From NCBI RefSeq assembly GCF_963666255.1, contig NZ_OY762656.1, positions 1,798,001 to 1,862,000 on the forward strand: a stretch of 64,000 nucleotides of DNA, read 5' to 3'. How positions within the stretch are numbered: the first letter of the stretch is position 1; each line of letters opens with the position of its first letter. This DNA comes from an uncultured Propionivibrio sp. (GTDB lineage: Bacteria; Pseudomonadota; Gammaproteobacteria; Burkholderiales; Rhodocyclaceae). The translations under genes and the position numbers were made by a program. The notes under the pieces are model-generated. The model saw nothing but the letters and a program-made list of their open reading frames with translations, was not told the origin of the DNA and made no database searches. Shown here piece after piece: positions 53,919-63,504 of the stretch.

Positions 53919-54839
53919 TCAGAACTTGCGGTAGGTGATGAAGTCGGTCAGTGCTGCGAGCCGGGACGCACCGGCGCCGAAAACGGATAGCGCCTCCATG
54001 GCCTGCGCACGCAATTCGTCGGCGAACTCGCGCGCGCCGTCGAGTCCGAGCAGACTGACGTAGGTCGGCTTGTCGGCGGCGGCGTCCTTGCCTGCCGTCT
54101 TGCCGAGCGTTGCCGTGCTGGCGGTACAGTCGAGAATGTCGTCGACGACCTGGAAGAGCAGGCCCAGGCGCTTGGCGAAGCGGTCGAGGCGGGCCAGTGC
54201 CTCGTCGTCAATGTCATCGCCGCAGAGGGCGCCCAGCAGTACGGCGGCGCGGATCAGCGCGCCGGTCTTGAGCGCGTGCATCAGTTCGAGTTCAGGTTGC
54301 GTCAATGCCTTGCCGACCGATTCGAGGTCGATCGCCTGGCCGCCGGCCATGCCGCAGGAGCCGCTGGCATGCGCCAGCAGCCGCACCATTTCGATTTGCC
54401 GTTTGGGCGCCCCCAGGGCTTCCCGCGCCAATAGTTCGAAGGCCAGCGATTGCAGGCTGTCGCCGACCAGCAGGGCAGTCGGTTCGTCATATTCGACGTG
54501 GCAGGTCGGCCGTCCGCGGCGCAGGACGTCGTCATCCATGCAGGGAAGGTCGTCATGGACGAGCGAGTAGGCATGGATCAGTTCGACGGCGGCCGAGGCG
54601 ATTTCGAGCTTGTCGGCGCTTGCGCCGGAAATCTCACCGGCGGCGAAAGCCAGCAAGGGACGCACGCGTTTGCCGCCGCCGAGGCTGGCGTAGCGCATCG
54701 CCTGATGCAGTCGGGCCGGGATCGCTTCGTCGGGTGGCAGGAGGCGCGCCAGCGCCGCTTCCATGCGCTGCTGGACGCCCTGCATCCATTCAGGAAATGC
54801 CGCCACCGGCGCGTTGAGTGGGCGGGTGAGCTGGGTCAT
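53919..54839 (-). CDS. ispA: Farnesyl diphosphate synthase
   Basis: The 306-residue protein has the first aspartate-rich motif [26 protein letters not shown] and the second motif [11 protein letters not shown]. It condenses IPP with DMAPP and GPP. The ATG at 54839 overlaps the xseB stop; an in-frame extension to 54932 lies inside xseB and is rejected. Confidence 0.94.
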   Translation of the reverse strand: MTQLTRPLNAPVAAFPEWMQGVQQRMEAALARLLPPDEAIPARLHQAMRYASLGGGKRVRPLLAFAAGEISGASADKLEIASAAVELIHAYSLVHDDLPCMDDDVLRRGRPTCHVEYDEPTALLVGDSLQSLAFELLAREALGAPKRQIEMVRLLAHASGSCGMAGGQAIDLESVGKALTQPELELMHALKTGALIRAAVLLGALCGDDIDDEALARLDRFAKRLGLLFQVVDDILDCTASTATLGKTAGKDAAADKPTYVSLLGLDGAREFADELRAQAMEALSVFGAGASRLAALTDFITYRKF

Positions 54840-55117
54840 CGGGTGTCTCCGTGAGGGGCGTCGAGGTCGCGCAGGATGCCGTTCTCCAGGGCTTGCACCT
54901 TGTGCTCGGCTTCCTTGAGCAACTGCTGGCAATGGCCGAGCAGTTCGCTGCCGCGACGGTAGGCGGTGATGGCGGCTTCCAGCGGCAGTTGCTCCTCTTC
55001 CATGGTGCGGACCAGGCGTTCAAGTTCGGCAAGGGCGACTTCGAAGCTCAGGTCGGCGACGGGGGCAGCGCCATTCGCCAGCGTCGGGTCGGAAGAGGAA
55101 GGAGTGGGTTTCGCCAT
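54836..55117 (-). CDS. xseB: Exodeoxyribonuclease VII small subunit
   Basis: The 93-residue product contains SFEVALAELERLVRTMEEEQLPLEAAI and YRRGSELLGHCQQLLKEAEHKVQAL, the XseB helical hairpin. The start is ATG 55117. The large subunit is not in the window. It is first in the xseB-ispA-dxs-folE2 run and divergent from a DMT permease. Confidence 0.92.
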   Translation of the reverse strand: MAKPTPSSSDPTLANGAAPVADLSFEVALAELERLVRTMEEEQLPLEAAITAYRRGSELLGHCQQLLKEAEHKVQALENGILRDLDAPHGDTR

Positions 55118-55249
55118 GGGAGAAATCGGAAAACTGTTAAAAATAGCGTATGGCACGATGTCGGGTCAATCGAAAGCCATTACAATCGAAGTTTACACCC
55201 TTGCCGTTGTCGTGTGTCTGCCGGGCTCCCGGCAGTTGGATAAATAGCC

Positions 55250-56104
55250 ATGCAATCCCTGTGGATGATCGTCGCCAGCTTCTGCTTTGCCTGCATGGGC
55301 ATGTGCGTCAAGCTGGCGTCGGAAACGTTTTCGGCGACCGAGGTGGTGTTTTACCGCGCCGTCATTTCCCTCGCGTTCATGCTCGCCGTCGTATGCTTTC
55401 GCGGTATTCCGCTGAAAACACCGCATTGGCGTTTCCAACTGACGCGCTCGATCTGCGGTTTTCTCGGGCTGGTTTCTTTTTTCAATGCCATTTCTCTATT
55501 GCCGCTGGCGACGGCGGTGACGCTCAACTATACGTCGCCGCTCTTCCTCGCCGTGCTGCTGGCATGCACCGGCCGTATTCTGCTGCGCCTGTCATTGCTC
55601 GGGGCGCTGGCGCTCGGTTTTGTTGGCGTCGCCTGGCTCTTGCGTCCGACCTTTCATGCGGATCAACTGCTGGGCGGATTGTGGGGGGGGGGGTCGGGTG
55701 TGCTTTCGGCATTCGCCTATTACAACGTGCGCGAACTCGGCGAACTCGGCGAGACGGAGGAACGCACAGTGTTTTACTTTTCCCTGTTCTCGACTATCGG
55801 TGCCGCGCTATGGATGGGACTTTACGAATTCCATCCGGTCGATCTGCGCAACGGCTTGCTGCTACTCGGTGTCGGCGGTTTCGCCACGGTGGCGCAACTG
55901 GCGATGACACGCGCGTACAAGCGCGGCAATACGCTGGTCTCGGCAAGCCTCGCCTATACGACGGTGGCCTTCGCCAGTCTGCTCGGCATGGCTTTCTGGC
56001 ACGAGTCATTGACGTCGAGCGCCTGGCTGGCGATAGGTCTGATCGTGTCGAGCGGCCTCATCTCAAGCTGGTTTTCGCGCGCCAATCCTGCCGATCAGGA
56101 CTGA
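55250..56104 (+). CDS. EamA/DMT-superfamily permease
   Basis: The 284-residue protein has about ten hydrophobic helices and two EamA halves (SFCFACMGMCVKLASETFSATEVVFYRAVIS; YTTVAFASLLGMAFWHESL). The GGGGGGG run at 55684-55692 encodes the Gly-rich turn LWGGGSG and is a potential sequencing or slippage site. The substrate is unknown. Confidence 0.85.
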   Translation: MQSLWMIVASFCFACMGMCVKLASETFSATEVVFYRAVISLAFMLAVVCFRGIPLKTPHWRFQLTRSICGFLGLVSFFNAISLLPLATAVTLNYTSPLFLAVLLACTGRILLRLSLLGALALGFVGVAWLLRPTFHADQLLGGLWGGGSGVLSAFAYYNVRELGELGETEERTVFYFSLFSTIGAALWMGLYEFHPVDLRNGLLLLGVGGFATVAQLAMTRAYKRGNTLVSASLAYTTVAFASLLGMAFWHESLTSSAWLAIGLIVSSGLISSWFSRANPADQD

Positions 56105-56138
56105 TGCTACACTGCAGTCATCTCACAAGGAGACTGCC

Positions 56139-56504
56139 ATGATCGTTATCCAACATCAGCCGGGCCGGGTTCAGGTCAATGTTTACGGCGAGTTTACGCT
56201 CGGTGATTTCAAGGAATTCGAGCAGATGGTCGGCTACACTGCCCAGTTCGAAGGGCCGGTCGATCTGCTCTTCGATCTGCGCGAAATGGCCGATTTCACG
56301 CTCGACGTGGCTTGGGAAGACATCGCTTTCGCGCGGGCGCATCCCAACGATTTCAACCGTATCGCGGTGCTGACGCAGAGTCAGTGGGTGACTTGGAGCG
56401 CGTGGCTGACGCGGCTGTTCGTGCGGGCCGACATGCGCGTCTTCTCTGACGAGGGCGAGGCCTTGGCCTGGCTTGACATGGCCGGGGAGGGGGCGGCGCA
56501 ATGA
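56139..56504 (+). CDS. STAS/SpoIIAA-like protein
   Basis: The 121-residue product (NVYGEFTLGDFKEFEQMVGY; GPVDLLFDLREMADFTLDVAWEDI; FNRIAVLTQSQWVTWSAWLTRLF) matches the SpoIIAA-like fold of short soluble proteins. Members bind lipids or partners in a way that is not well defined. Its stop overlaps the next ATG (ATGATG), so it is coupled to the sulfurtransferase. Confidence 0.8.
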   Translation: MIVIQHQPGRVQVNVYGEFTLGDFKEFEQMVGYTAQFEGPVDLLFDLREMADFTLDVAWEDIAFARAHPNDFNRIAVLTQSQWVTWSAWLTRLFVRADMRVFSDEGEALAWLDMAGEGAAQ

Positions 56505-57340
56505 TGTCTCCGTTGATTTCCTGCGAGCAACTGGCGGCGCGTCTCGACGACCGCGACCTGCGCATCGTCGACTGCCGTCATCAGCTTTCCGATACCAGCC
56601 ACGGCGAGCGCGTTTATGCCGAGGGACATATCCCCGGCGCATTCTTCATGCATCTCGATCGCGACCTGTCGGGGCCGATGAACGGGCGTAACGGCCGTCA
56701 TCCGCTGCCCGATCCTCAGACGCTGGCCCGGCGGCTTGGTGCCATCGGCATATCGCGGCAGACGACGGTAGTGGTCTACGACGATGCCGAGGGCATGGTC
56801 GCCGGACGTTTGTGGTGGATGTTGCGCTGGTTGCGGCACGAGCGCGTCGCAGTGCTCGACGGCGGTTTTCCGCGCTGGGCGGCTTTGGCACTGCCACAGA
56901 CGAAGGCGCTGCCGCATTCCGTGCCGACCGATTTCGTGGCCGATCCGCCGCGCGACTGGGTGGTCGATACGGCCGCCGTGCTCGCCAATCTTGATCGGCG
57001 CGAGTTTCTGGTTGTCGATGCCCGCGGCGCCGATCGTTTCCGCGGCGAGAACGAAACCATCGACCCAATCGGCGGGCATATTCCAGGGGCATTGAGCCGC
57101 CCCTTTCGCGACAATCTCAAGGCGGATGGCACTTTCCGTCCGGCCGAAGAACTGCGTCCGGCATATCTCGATCTCTTTGGTGGTATGCCGCCCGAGCGGG
57201 TTGTCATGCAGTGCGGCTCGGGCGTGTCGGCTTGTCATAACCTGATCGCCATGGAACTCGCAGGATTGCCGGGCGCGCGTCTCTATGCCGGTTCCTGGAG
57301 CGAGTGGTGCAGCGATCCGGCGCGGCCGGTGGCGCGCTGA
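56501..57340 (+). CDS. sseA: Sulfurtransferase, 3-mercaptopyruvate type
   Basis: The 279-residue tandem-rhodanese protein has RIVDCRHQL and HIPGAFFMHLDRDLSG in the first domain. The second has the active loop CGSGVSA, which resembles the CG[ST]GVTA loop of mercaptopyruvate sulfurtransferases rather than the CRxGxx[RT] of thiosulfate sulfurtransferases. The Ser for Thr change is mild. The symbol is by analogy. Confidence 0.82.
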   Translation: MMSPLISCEQLAARLDDRDLRIVDCRHQLSDTSHGERVYAEGHIPGAFFMHLDRDLSGPMNGRNGRHPLPDPQTLARRLGAIGISRQTTVVVYDDAEGMVAGRLWWMLRWLRHERVAVLDGGFPRWAALALPQTKALPHSVPTDFVADPPRDWVVDTAAVLANLDRREFLVVDARGADRFRGENETIDPIGGHIPGALSRPFRDNLKADGTFRPAEELRPAYLDLFGGMPPERVVMQCGSGVSACHNLIAMELAGLPGARLYAGSWSEWCSDPARPVAR

Positions 57341-57361
57341 CAAGTTGCCGAGTAGGCGCGC

Positions 57362-58489
57362 TTATACCGTTGTGATCGAGCGGTCGTAGCGGCTGAGCGC
57401 CCAGGCGACGTGTTCGCGCACGAGCGCCGAGGGGTCGTCGCGGCGCGACTGAAGTGCCTGGCGGTGTTCGGCTGTCGGTGTCGCATTGCCAAGCGCCACG
57501 GCGATGTTGCGCAGCCAGCGTTCGTGGCCGATGCGGCGGATCGGACTGCCGGCCAGACGCCGCTCGAATTCTTCCGCAGACCATGCAAACAGCGCGGTCA
57601 GTGGGCTATGGTCCAGATGGTTGCGCACGGCGAAATCGGGGTCTCCGGCCCGGGCAAAACGATTCCAGGGGCAGCAGGTCTGGCAGTCGTCGCAGCCGTA
57701 GATGCGCTGACCGATCAAGGGGCGCAATTCCATCGGGATGGCGCCGTCCAGTTCGATCGTCAGATAGGAGATGCAGCGGCGCGCATCCACTTCGTAGGGG
57801 GCGACGATGGCGCCGGTCGGGCAGGCGTCAAGACAACGCCGGCAATCGCCGCAGTGCGATTCGCAGGGGGCATCCGCCGGCAGTGGCAGGTTGGTGAACA
57901 ATTCGCCGAGAAAATGCCAGGAGCCCTGGCGCGACAATGTCAGCGTGTGTTTTCCGCGCCAGCCGATGCCGGCGCGTTGGGCGAATTCGGTTTCCATCAC
58001 CGGCGCCGAATCGGAAAAAGCCCGGAATATGAAAAAGTCATCATTGCCGAAGCGTGTGCGCACGTGCGCCTGAATGTGCTCGGACAATTTCTGCAGGCGT
58101 TGCCGCACCGTCTTGTGATAGTCGCGGCCGCGAGCGTAGCGCGAGACCTCGGCGATGGCGCCCTCGTGGTTTTCAGGCGCTGAGGTCGCTTGGGGCCAGT
58201 AGGGCAGTCGCACCGAGATGACGCTGAGGACGCCGGGTACGAGTGCCGACGGGTCGGCGCGCAGGGCGGCGTGTTTGGCCATATAATCCATCCCGCCGTG
58301 GCGGCCGGCGGCCAGCCAGCGCCGGAGGCGTTCAGCAGCGTCCGGGGCGACTTCGGCCCGGGCGATGCCGCAGGCCGAGAAGCCGAGCACCAGCGCCTGC
58401 TGCCGGATGTCGGCGGCCAGTGCCGCGAGCATCGCCGCGTCGGCGACTGATTCGATGCTGTTTTCTCTTGGGGAGCCATGATCTTGCAT
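57362..58489 (-). CDS. queG: Epoxyqueuosine reductase
   Basis: The 375-residue protein from ATG 58489 has GIARAEVAPDAAERLRRWLAAGRHGGMDYM, the cobalamin-binding part GSWHFLGELFTNLPLP, and two iron-sulfur motifs, CGDCRRCLDACPTGAI and CDDCQTCCPWNRF. It reduces epoxyqueuosine to queuosine in tRNA. The first codons overlap the divergent tsaE frame by about 12 bp, so one of the two starts is probably internal; ATG 58432 (MLAALAAD) would resolve this. Confidence 0.92.
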   Translation of the reverse strand: MQDHGSPRENSIESVADAAMLAALAADIRQQALVLGFSACGIARAEVAPDAAERLRRWLAAGRHGGMDYMAKHAALRADPSALVPGVLSVISVRLPYWPQATSAPENHEGAIAEVSRYARGRDYHKTVRQRLQKLSEHIQAHVRTRFGNDDFFIFRAFSDSAPVMETEFAQRAGIGWRGKHTLTLSRQGSWHFLGELFTNLPLPADAPCESHCGDCRRCLDACPTGAIVAPYEVDARRCISYLTIELDGAIPMELRPLIGQRIYGCDDCQTCCPWNRFARAGDPDFAVRNHLDHSPLTALFAWSAEEFERRLAGSPIRRIGHERWLRNIAVALGNATPTAEHRQALQSRRDDPSALVREHVAWALSRYDRSITTV

Positions 58490-59053
58490 AGCCCGCATGA
58501 TAGCCCGGATGTGCGTCCGGACACCGGGGACACGCACTGCTGCCTCTGCCTGCCGCACGAGGCGGCGACGATTGCGGTCGGGCAGGCGCTCGCGCCCTTG
58601 CTGGCACCGGGCCTGATTCTCTGGCTCGACGGCGATCTCGGCGCCGGCAAGACGACGCTGGTGCGCGCGCTGCTGCGTGCGCTTGGCCACGCCGGGCCGG
58701 TCAAGAGTCCGACCTATACGCTGGTTGAAGTTTACGCAGTTTCGAGCTTATACTTGTATCACTTTGATTTTTATCGTTTCAATGATCCAGAAGAGTTTGT
58801 CGATGCCGGCTTGGGTGAATACTTCCGCACGGATGCTGTCTGCCTGGTCGAATGGCCGGCCAAGGCGCGTGGCTACGTGCCGGCCGCCGATGTGGAATTG
58901 GTCTTCCGCTTTCCCGATGCGCCGGCCGACGGCCGCATCCTCGAACTCCATGCCCGTAGCGAGGCCGGGCGGCAATGTCTGAACAGTTTCCGTTCGTGTT
59001 CCGGCGTCGCCAGCTTGTTCGCTCGCTCGGTGCTGCCCTTTTCCTCTCCGTAA
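58478..59053 (+). CDS. tsaE: tRNA threonylcarbamoyladenosine ATPase TsaE
   Basis: The protein has CLPHEAATIAVGQALAPLL, Walker A GDLGAGKTTLVRALL, SPTYTLVEVY and FYRFNDPEEFVDAGLGEYF. It is the ATPase partner of TsaBD in t6A37 synthesis. The ATG at 58478 lies inside queG; a GTG at 58511 is closer to the conserved beginning. The 3-prime end overlaps amiC by about 80 bp, with a tail of uncertain importance. Confidence 0.92.
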   Translation: MILHSPHDSPDVRPDTGDTHCCLCLPHEAATIAVGQALAPLLAPGLILWLDGDLGAGKTTLVRALLRALGHAGPVKSPTYTLVEVYAVSSLYLYHFDFYRFNDPEEFVDAGLGEYFRTDAVCLVEWPAKARGYVPAADVELVFRFPDAPADGRILELHARSEAGRQCLNSFRSCSGVASLFARSVLPFSSP

Positions 59054-60261
59054 CGCCGGTCGGCCGCGCCGCCGTGTCGCGCGGTAGCGGCATCCTGGCC
59101 GTACGTGTGTGGCCGGCGGCGGATTACACGCGTGTCGCGATCGAGCACAGCGATCCGCTGAAATTCACGCATTTCACGATCAAGAATCCCGATCGGCTGG
59201 TTGTCGATCTCGAAGGTGTCGAGTTCAACGGCGTGCTCGACGGCATGGCCGGCAAGATTGCGCCGGACGATCCGAACATCAAGTTGCTGCGTGCCGGACG
59301 TTTCAAACCCGGTGTCGTGCGTCTGGTCATGGAACTCAAGAACGAGGTGCGGCCGCAGGTCTTCGTGTTGCCGCCGGTCGGCGAGTACGGTTACCGGCTG
59401 GTGCTCGATGTCTATCCGCTCGATCCGCCAGATCCACTGCTGCAACTGATCCAGCGGAGCGAATCGCTTTACGGCGGCAATGCCGCCGAGCAGAAACCCG
59501 AAACGATCGTCGAGCGGCCGCGGCAGGGCAAACCGGTCGTCGATCGTCTGGTGACGATCACGCTCGACCCCGGCCATGGTGGCGAGGATCCGGGCGCCGT
59601 CGGACGCGGCGGCAGCTACGAAAAGCACGTCACGCTGGCCGTGGCCAAGCGATTGCGTGCAAAGATCGATGCCGAACCCAATATGCGCGCCGTGCTGACG
59701 CGCGATACCGATTATTTCGTTCCCCTGCAGATGCGGGTGCAGAAGGCGCGCCGTATCCAGTCCGATCTCTTCGTCTCGATTCATGCCGATGCGTTTACGC
59801 GCCCCGATGCCAACGGTTCTTCGGTGTTCGCGCTGTCGGAAAGCGGTGCTTCGAGTTCAGCGGCCCGTTATCTCGCCCAGCGGGAAAATGCTGCCGATCT
59901 GATCGGTGGCGTCAATCTTGGCGTCAAGGACCCGATCCTGGCCAGAACACTGCTCGATCTGTCGCAGACGGCGACGATCAATGACAGCCTCAAGCTTGGC
60001 CGCGCGGTGCTCAACGAGATCGGCGGCATCAATCGTCTGCACAAGGACAATGTTGAGCAAGCTGGTTTTGCGGTGCTCAAGGCGCCCGATATTCCGTCGA
60101 TCCTGATCGAGACAGCCTTCATCTCGAATCCGGAGGAAGAGCGCCGGCTCAACGACGAGGCCTATCAGGACCGCATGGCCGAAGCGATCATCTCCGGGAT
60201 TCGCAAGTATTTCATCAAGAATCCGCCGCTGGCCAAGTCGAAGCTCGCTCGGATCGACTGA
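58975..60261 (+). CDS. amiC: N-acetylmuramoyl-L-alanine amidase, AmiC type
   Basis: The 428-residue protein has a Tat-like signal (RRRQLVRSLGAALFL), an AMIN domain (about 40-150: IKLLRAGRFKPGVVRLVMELK) that targets the septum, and an Amidase_3 domain (about 195-415) with TLDPGHGGEDPGAVGRGG, the zinc ligands His in DPGHGG and SIHADA, and catalytic Glu in PSILIETAFISNPEEE. It splits peptidoglycan during cell separation. tsaE-amiC adjacency is widespread. Confidence 0.93.
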   Translation: MSEQFPFVFRRRQLVRSLGAALFLSVTPVGRAAVSRGSGILAVRVWPAADYTRVAIEHSDPLKFTHFTIKNPDRLVVDLEGVEFNGVLDGMAGKIAPDDPNIKLLRAGRFKPGVVRLVMELKNEVRPQVFVLPPVGEYGYRLVLDVYPLDPPDPLLQLIQRSESLYGGNAAEQKPETIVERPRQGKPVVDRLVTITLDPGHGGEDPGAVGRGGSYEKHVTLAVAKRLRAKIDAEPNMRAVLTRDTDYFVPLQMRVQKARRIQSDLFVSIHADAFTRPDANGSSVFALSESGASSSAARYLAQRENAADLIGGVNLGVKDPILARTLLDLSQTATINDSLKLGRAVLNEIGGINRLHKDNVEQAGFAVLKAPDIPSILIETAFISNPEEERRLNDEAYQDRMAEAIISGIRKYFIKNPPLAKSKLARID

Positions 60262-60282
60262 GGTGCAGCACGGCCGGCAGGT

Positions 60283-61233
60283 TTATCTCCCCGTATCAGC
60301 GGTGTGCAGCAGGTTGAGGGTAGTCTGCATGATCGGACTCACCGGGCGGTCGGCGAAAATCAGACTACCCCATGGCGACAGGCTGTTGGTGAAGGTGTAA
60401 GGCAGGCTGCGCAGCAGTCCGTGACGCGCGAAGACGGCTGCGACCGATTTCGGGATGGCCGCGATCATCTCGCTTTGCGCGACGAGGCCGGTGATCGTCA
60501 TGAACGACGAGGTCTCGATCAGGCCCTGTGGCAGCGGAACATGATGGCTGTGGAATTCCTGCTCGATCACTTCGCGCAGTGGGCTGCCATGCAGCGGGAA
60601 TATCCATGGGTAGTGTTGCAGCGCCTCGAAACGGATCTTCTTTTTCTGGATTTCGCGCAATGCCGGATGGTTGCACGCGCAGACGAGCGCCAGCGCTTCC
60701 TCGCCGATCGGCCTGAATATGCAGTCGCGGCTCGCCCGGCTGCCCGGCTCGGGCATGCGGCCGATGACAAGGTCAAGTTTGCCGGCGCGCAGGAGTTCGA
60801 TCAGGCGGTCGCTGGTGTCAACATGGATTTCGACCGAGAGCAGCGGGTAGCGCTGTTTCAGGCGGATGGTCGCGTCGCTGAGCGGTGACGATGATGTTGC
60901 GCTGATGCTGCCGATCAGCAGGCGGCCGGAGCCGCCGAGTGGCAGTTCATGCAATTCACGACTCAGACCGGCGATCCCGTTGCGCAGGGCGCGGAAGGCG
61001 GTCAGTACGGCGTCTCCGGTCGCCGTGAATCTGAGCCCACGCCCGACGCGCTCGAACAGCGGTTCGCCGAAGGCGTCTTCGAGCTCGCGCAGCATCTTGC
61101 TCGCCGCCGGTTGCGTCATGCCCAGTCGGGATGCCGCATTCCTCAAGGTCTTGAATTCGCTGATCGCCAGCAATAGCGCCACTTGCCGTAGCCGGAGGCG
61201 GTTGAGGAGTTGCTCGGTGCTCGGGGTCGACAT
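60283..61233 (-). CDS. LysR-family transcriptional regulator
   Basis: The 316-residue protein has an N-terminal wHTH (LRLRQVALLLAISEFKTLRNAASRLGMTQPAASKMLRELEDAFGEPLFERVG) and a LysR substrate domain. MTQPAASKMLRELE resembles the GbpR/PcaQ group. It is divergent from the amidohydrolase and DctP genes and is probably their regulator. Confidence 0.9.
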   Translation of the reverse strand: MSTPSTEQLLNRLRLRQVALLLAISEFKTLRNAASRLGMTQPAASKMLRELEDAFGEPLFERVGRGLRFTATGDAVLTAFRALRNGIAGLSRELHELPLGGSGRLLIGSISATSSSPLSDATIRLKQRYPLLSVEIHVDTSDRLIELLRAGKLDLVIGRMPEPGSRASRDCIFRPIGEEALALVCACNHPALREIQKKKIRFEALQHYPWIFPLHGSPLREVIEQEFHSHHVPLPQGLIETSSFMTITGLVAQSEMIAAIPKSVAAVFARHGLLRSLPYTFTNSLSPWGSLIFADRPVSPIMQTTLNLLHTADTGR

Positions 61234-61249
61234 CGGATGGCCTGGATAG

Positions 61250-61278
61250 TTGATAACTTATTGGCATCAATATATCAA
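61250..61278. promoter_or_regulatory. LysR-type operator between the regulator and the amidohydrolase
   Basis: TTGAT-N11-ATCAA at 61250-61270 fits the T-N11-A LysR box with 5-bp arms. A second arm, TATCAA (61273-61278), pairs with TTGATA at 61250-61255. The site ends 17 bp before the LysR ATG and 115 bp before the amidohydrolase ATG. Confidence 0.6.
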
Positions 61279-61392
61279 AACAATTCACTCTTTCGAGAAC
61301 TTTGGCGCTGCTAGCATGAGCGTTCGATAAGCAACCCTTTTGCGGCCGACGGACGTCGAGGCGCCGGCGGCGGCGAACCAGGAACAGGCGAT

Positions 61393-62367
61393 ATGCTGAG
61401 TGGAATCAGGGCGGATCTCGCCCAGGCGCGACAGGATTTTCTCGTTTCCGGCGACGACCGGCTGCTGCCGATCGTTGATGCGCATCATCATTATTGGGAA
61501 ATGCGTAACCCCCATCCCTGGCTGACCGAGTTGCCGCGCATCCCGTTTCGCTATGGCGACTATGAGGCGATCTGTCGCGACTTCATGCCGGAAGACTATG
61601 CGCGGGCCTGTACCGGTCATCGCGTGATGCGTCACGTTGTCATGGAGGGCGAATGGACGCCCGATGATCCGGTCGGTGAGGCGCGCTGGATGTGTGCGTT
61701 GGCCGATGGGCGAGGCGAACCGCAGGCGATGGCGGCGCAGGTCTGGCTTGATCGCGACGACGTCGGTGCGGTGCTGCAGGCTTATTGCGAGGCGCCCTTG
61801 CACGGTTTCGTCCGCAGCGTTCGTCATAAGCCGCGCACTCTCCCGCGCGAGGATTACCACGCCGACTGGAATGCGCCCGGTTCGATGCGCTGTCCGCGCT
61901 GGCGCAGCGGCTACGCGCTGCTGGCGTCAGCATCGCTGATGTTCGAGTTGCAGGCGCCGTGGTGGCATGTCGCCGAGATGGTTGAACTCGCCAACGATTT
62001 TCCCGGAACGACGATTGTCGTCAATCACGCCGGTATGCCGGGCACGCGCGACGAAGAGACGCTGCGGCAATGGCGTGCGGCGATGGCGCAACTGGCGCGC
62101 TGCGATAACGTGCGGATGAAGATCTCCGGCATTGGCGTGCGCGGCGAGCCGTGGACGCCGGCGCAGCAGGCCTTTGTCGTGCATGCGCTGATCGAGGACT
62201 TTGGCGTGGCGCGCTGTCTGTTCGCGAGCAACTTCCCCGTCGACGCTCTGGTTGTTGATCTCCCGACCTTGTGGGCAGGTTTCAAGACGCTGACGCGGGC
62301 GATGACGCCCGAGCAGCGTCTGGCGTTGTTCTGCGACAACGCCGTCAGGCTTTATGGCTTGTGTTGA
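61393..62367 (+). CDS. Amidohydrolase (COG3618 family, TIM-barrel lactonase-like)
   Basis: The 324-residue protein has the metal motif IVDAHHHYWEM near the N-terminus, IVVNHAGMPGTRD (the catalytic His region) and FASNFPVDALVVDLPTLW with the terminal Asp. COG3618 members hydrolyse sugar lactones or cyclic dicarboxylates. The LysR regulator upstream and TRAP binding proteins downstream suggest the enzyme acts on an imported organic acid, not known here. Confidence 0.85.
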   Translation: MLSGIRADLAQARQDFLVSGDDRLLPIVDAHHHYWEMRNPHPWLTELPRIPFRYGDYEAICRDFMPEDYARACTGHRVMRHVVMEGEWTPDDPVGEARWMCALADGRGEPQAMAAQVWLDRDDVGAVLQAYCEAPLHGFVRSVRHKPRTLPREDYHADWNAPGSMRCPRWRSGYALLASASLMFELQAPWWHVAEMVELANDFPGTTIVVNHAGMPGTRDEETLRQWRAAMAQLARCDNVRMKISGIGVRGEPWTPAQQAFVVHALIEDFGVARCLFASNFPVDALVVDLPTLWAGFKTLTRAMTPEQRLALFCDNAVRLYGLC

Positions 62368-62405
62368 CGTCGTTCGTCGTTACTCACCATCACCAGGAGG
62401 AATGC

Positions 62406-63425
62406 ATGATGAAACAATCGAAATTTTCCGCGCTCTTGAGCGCCGTGGCGATCGCGGTCGCCTGCCTTTCCCTCGGTGCGCCGTCCGCCGTCGCTCAGGA
62501 AATCAAGGCGCGTTTCGGCACATCGTTGCCCGATAGCCACCCGCAGACGCTTGGGGCGCGCAAGTTCGCCGAAATCGTCGAGCAGAAGAGCGGCGGACGC
62601 ATCAAGGTGACGGTCTATTCCGGCGCGCAGCTCGGCAGCGACCAGCAGATGCAGGCGGCATTGCGCGGCGGCACCCAGGAATTCACCGCGCCGTCGACGG
62701 CGACGTTGGCCAATCTGCTCAAGGAATTCGGTGTCTTCGGCTTGCCGTTTGCATTCGCCAGCGAAAAGCAGGCTGACGCGGTCTTCGACGGGCCTTATGG
62801 ACAGAGCATGCTGGCCAAGCTCGCTGAGCGCGATCTGGTCGGCCTCGCCTTCTGGGAAAACGGCTTCCGCAATTTCACCAACAGCCGTCGCCCCATCGTC
62901 AAGGCCGAGGATATGGCCGGCCTCAAGGTGCGAACGATGCAGAACAATCTCTACATCGACATGTTCAACGGTCTTGGCGCCAACGCCGTACCGATGCCGG
63001 TGAACGAGCTCTACACCGCGCTGGAGACGAAGGCCGTCGATGCACAGGAGAATCCGTTCACTGTCGTTCAGGCGCAGAAGTTCTATGACGTGCAGAAATA
63101 CCTGTCGACGACCGGCCATGCTTATGACGCTCAGGTGCTGATCGCCTCGAAGAAATTCTGGGACAAGCTGAGCGCGGCCGACCGTACGCTGTTGCAGGAT
63201 GCGGCACGCGAGGCGACGCTCTACCAGCGCCAGGTCAGTCGCGATCTGAACGCCAAAGCGCGTGCCGATCTCGTCAAGGAAGGCATGCTGGTCAATGACG
63301 TTTCCGATGCCGAGCGCAAGCGCATGCGCGAGAAGTTGCTGCCGGTCATCGTCAAGCATCAGGCGGTCGTCGGCGAGGAGACGGCGAAGGAGTTCTTCGT
63401 GGCGATCGCCAAGGTGCCGAACTGA
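62406..63425 (+). CDS. DctP-type TRAP transporter solute-binding protein
   Basis: The 339-residue protein has a signal peptide (MMKQSKFSALLSAVAIAVACLSLGAPSAVAQ), then IKARFGTSLPDSHPQTLGARKFAEIV, RIKVTVYSGAQLGSDQQMQ and MAGLKVRTMQNNLY with the Arg that usually binds the ligand carboxylate. An AGGAGG site precedes it. The membrane subunits DctQM are not seen before the next binding protein gene. Confidence 0.92.
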   Translation: MMKQSKFSALLSAVAIAVACLSLGAPSAVAQEIKARFGTSLPDSHPQTLGARKFAEIVEQKSGGRIKVTVYSGAQLGSDQQMQAALRGGTQEFTAPSTATLANLLKEFGVFGLPFAFASEKQADAVFDGPYGQSMLAKLAERDLVGLAFWENGFRNFTNSRRPIVKAEDMAGLKVRTMQNNLYIDMFNGLGANAVPMPVNELYTALETKAVDAQENPFTVVQAQKFYDVQKYLSTTGHAYDAQVLIASKKFWDKLSAADRTLLQDAAREATLYQRQVSRDLNAKARADLVKEGMLVNDVSDAERKRMREKLLPVIVKHQAVVGEETAKEFFVAIAKVPN

Positions 63426-63504
63426 ACCGCAGAAATCGTTATGGAGCGCCGGCGCCGGCGCGGGCAGTTTTTCCAATCGTCGTCATTCGATAGGGGATCT
63501 TGTG

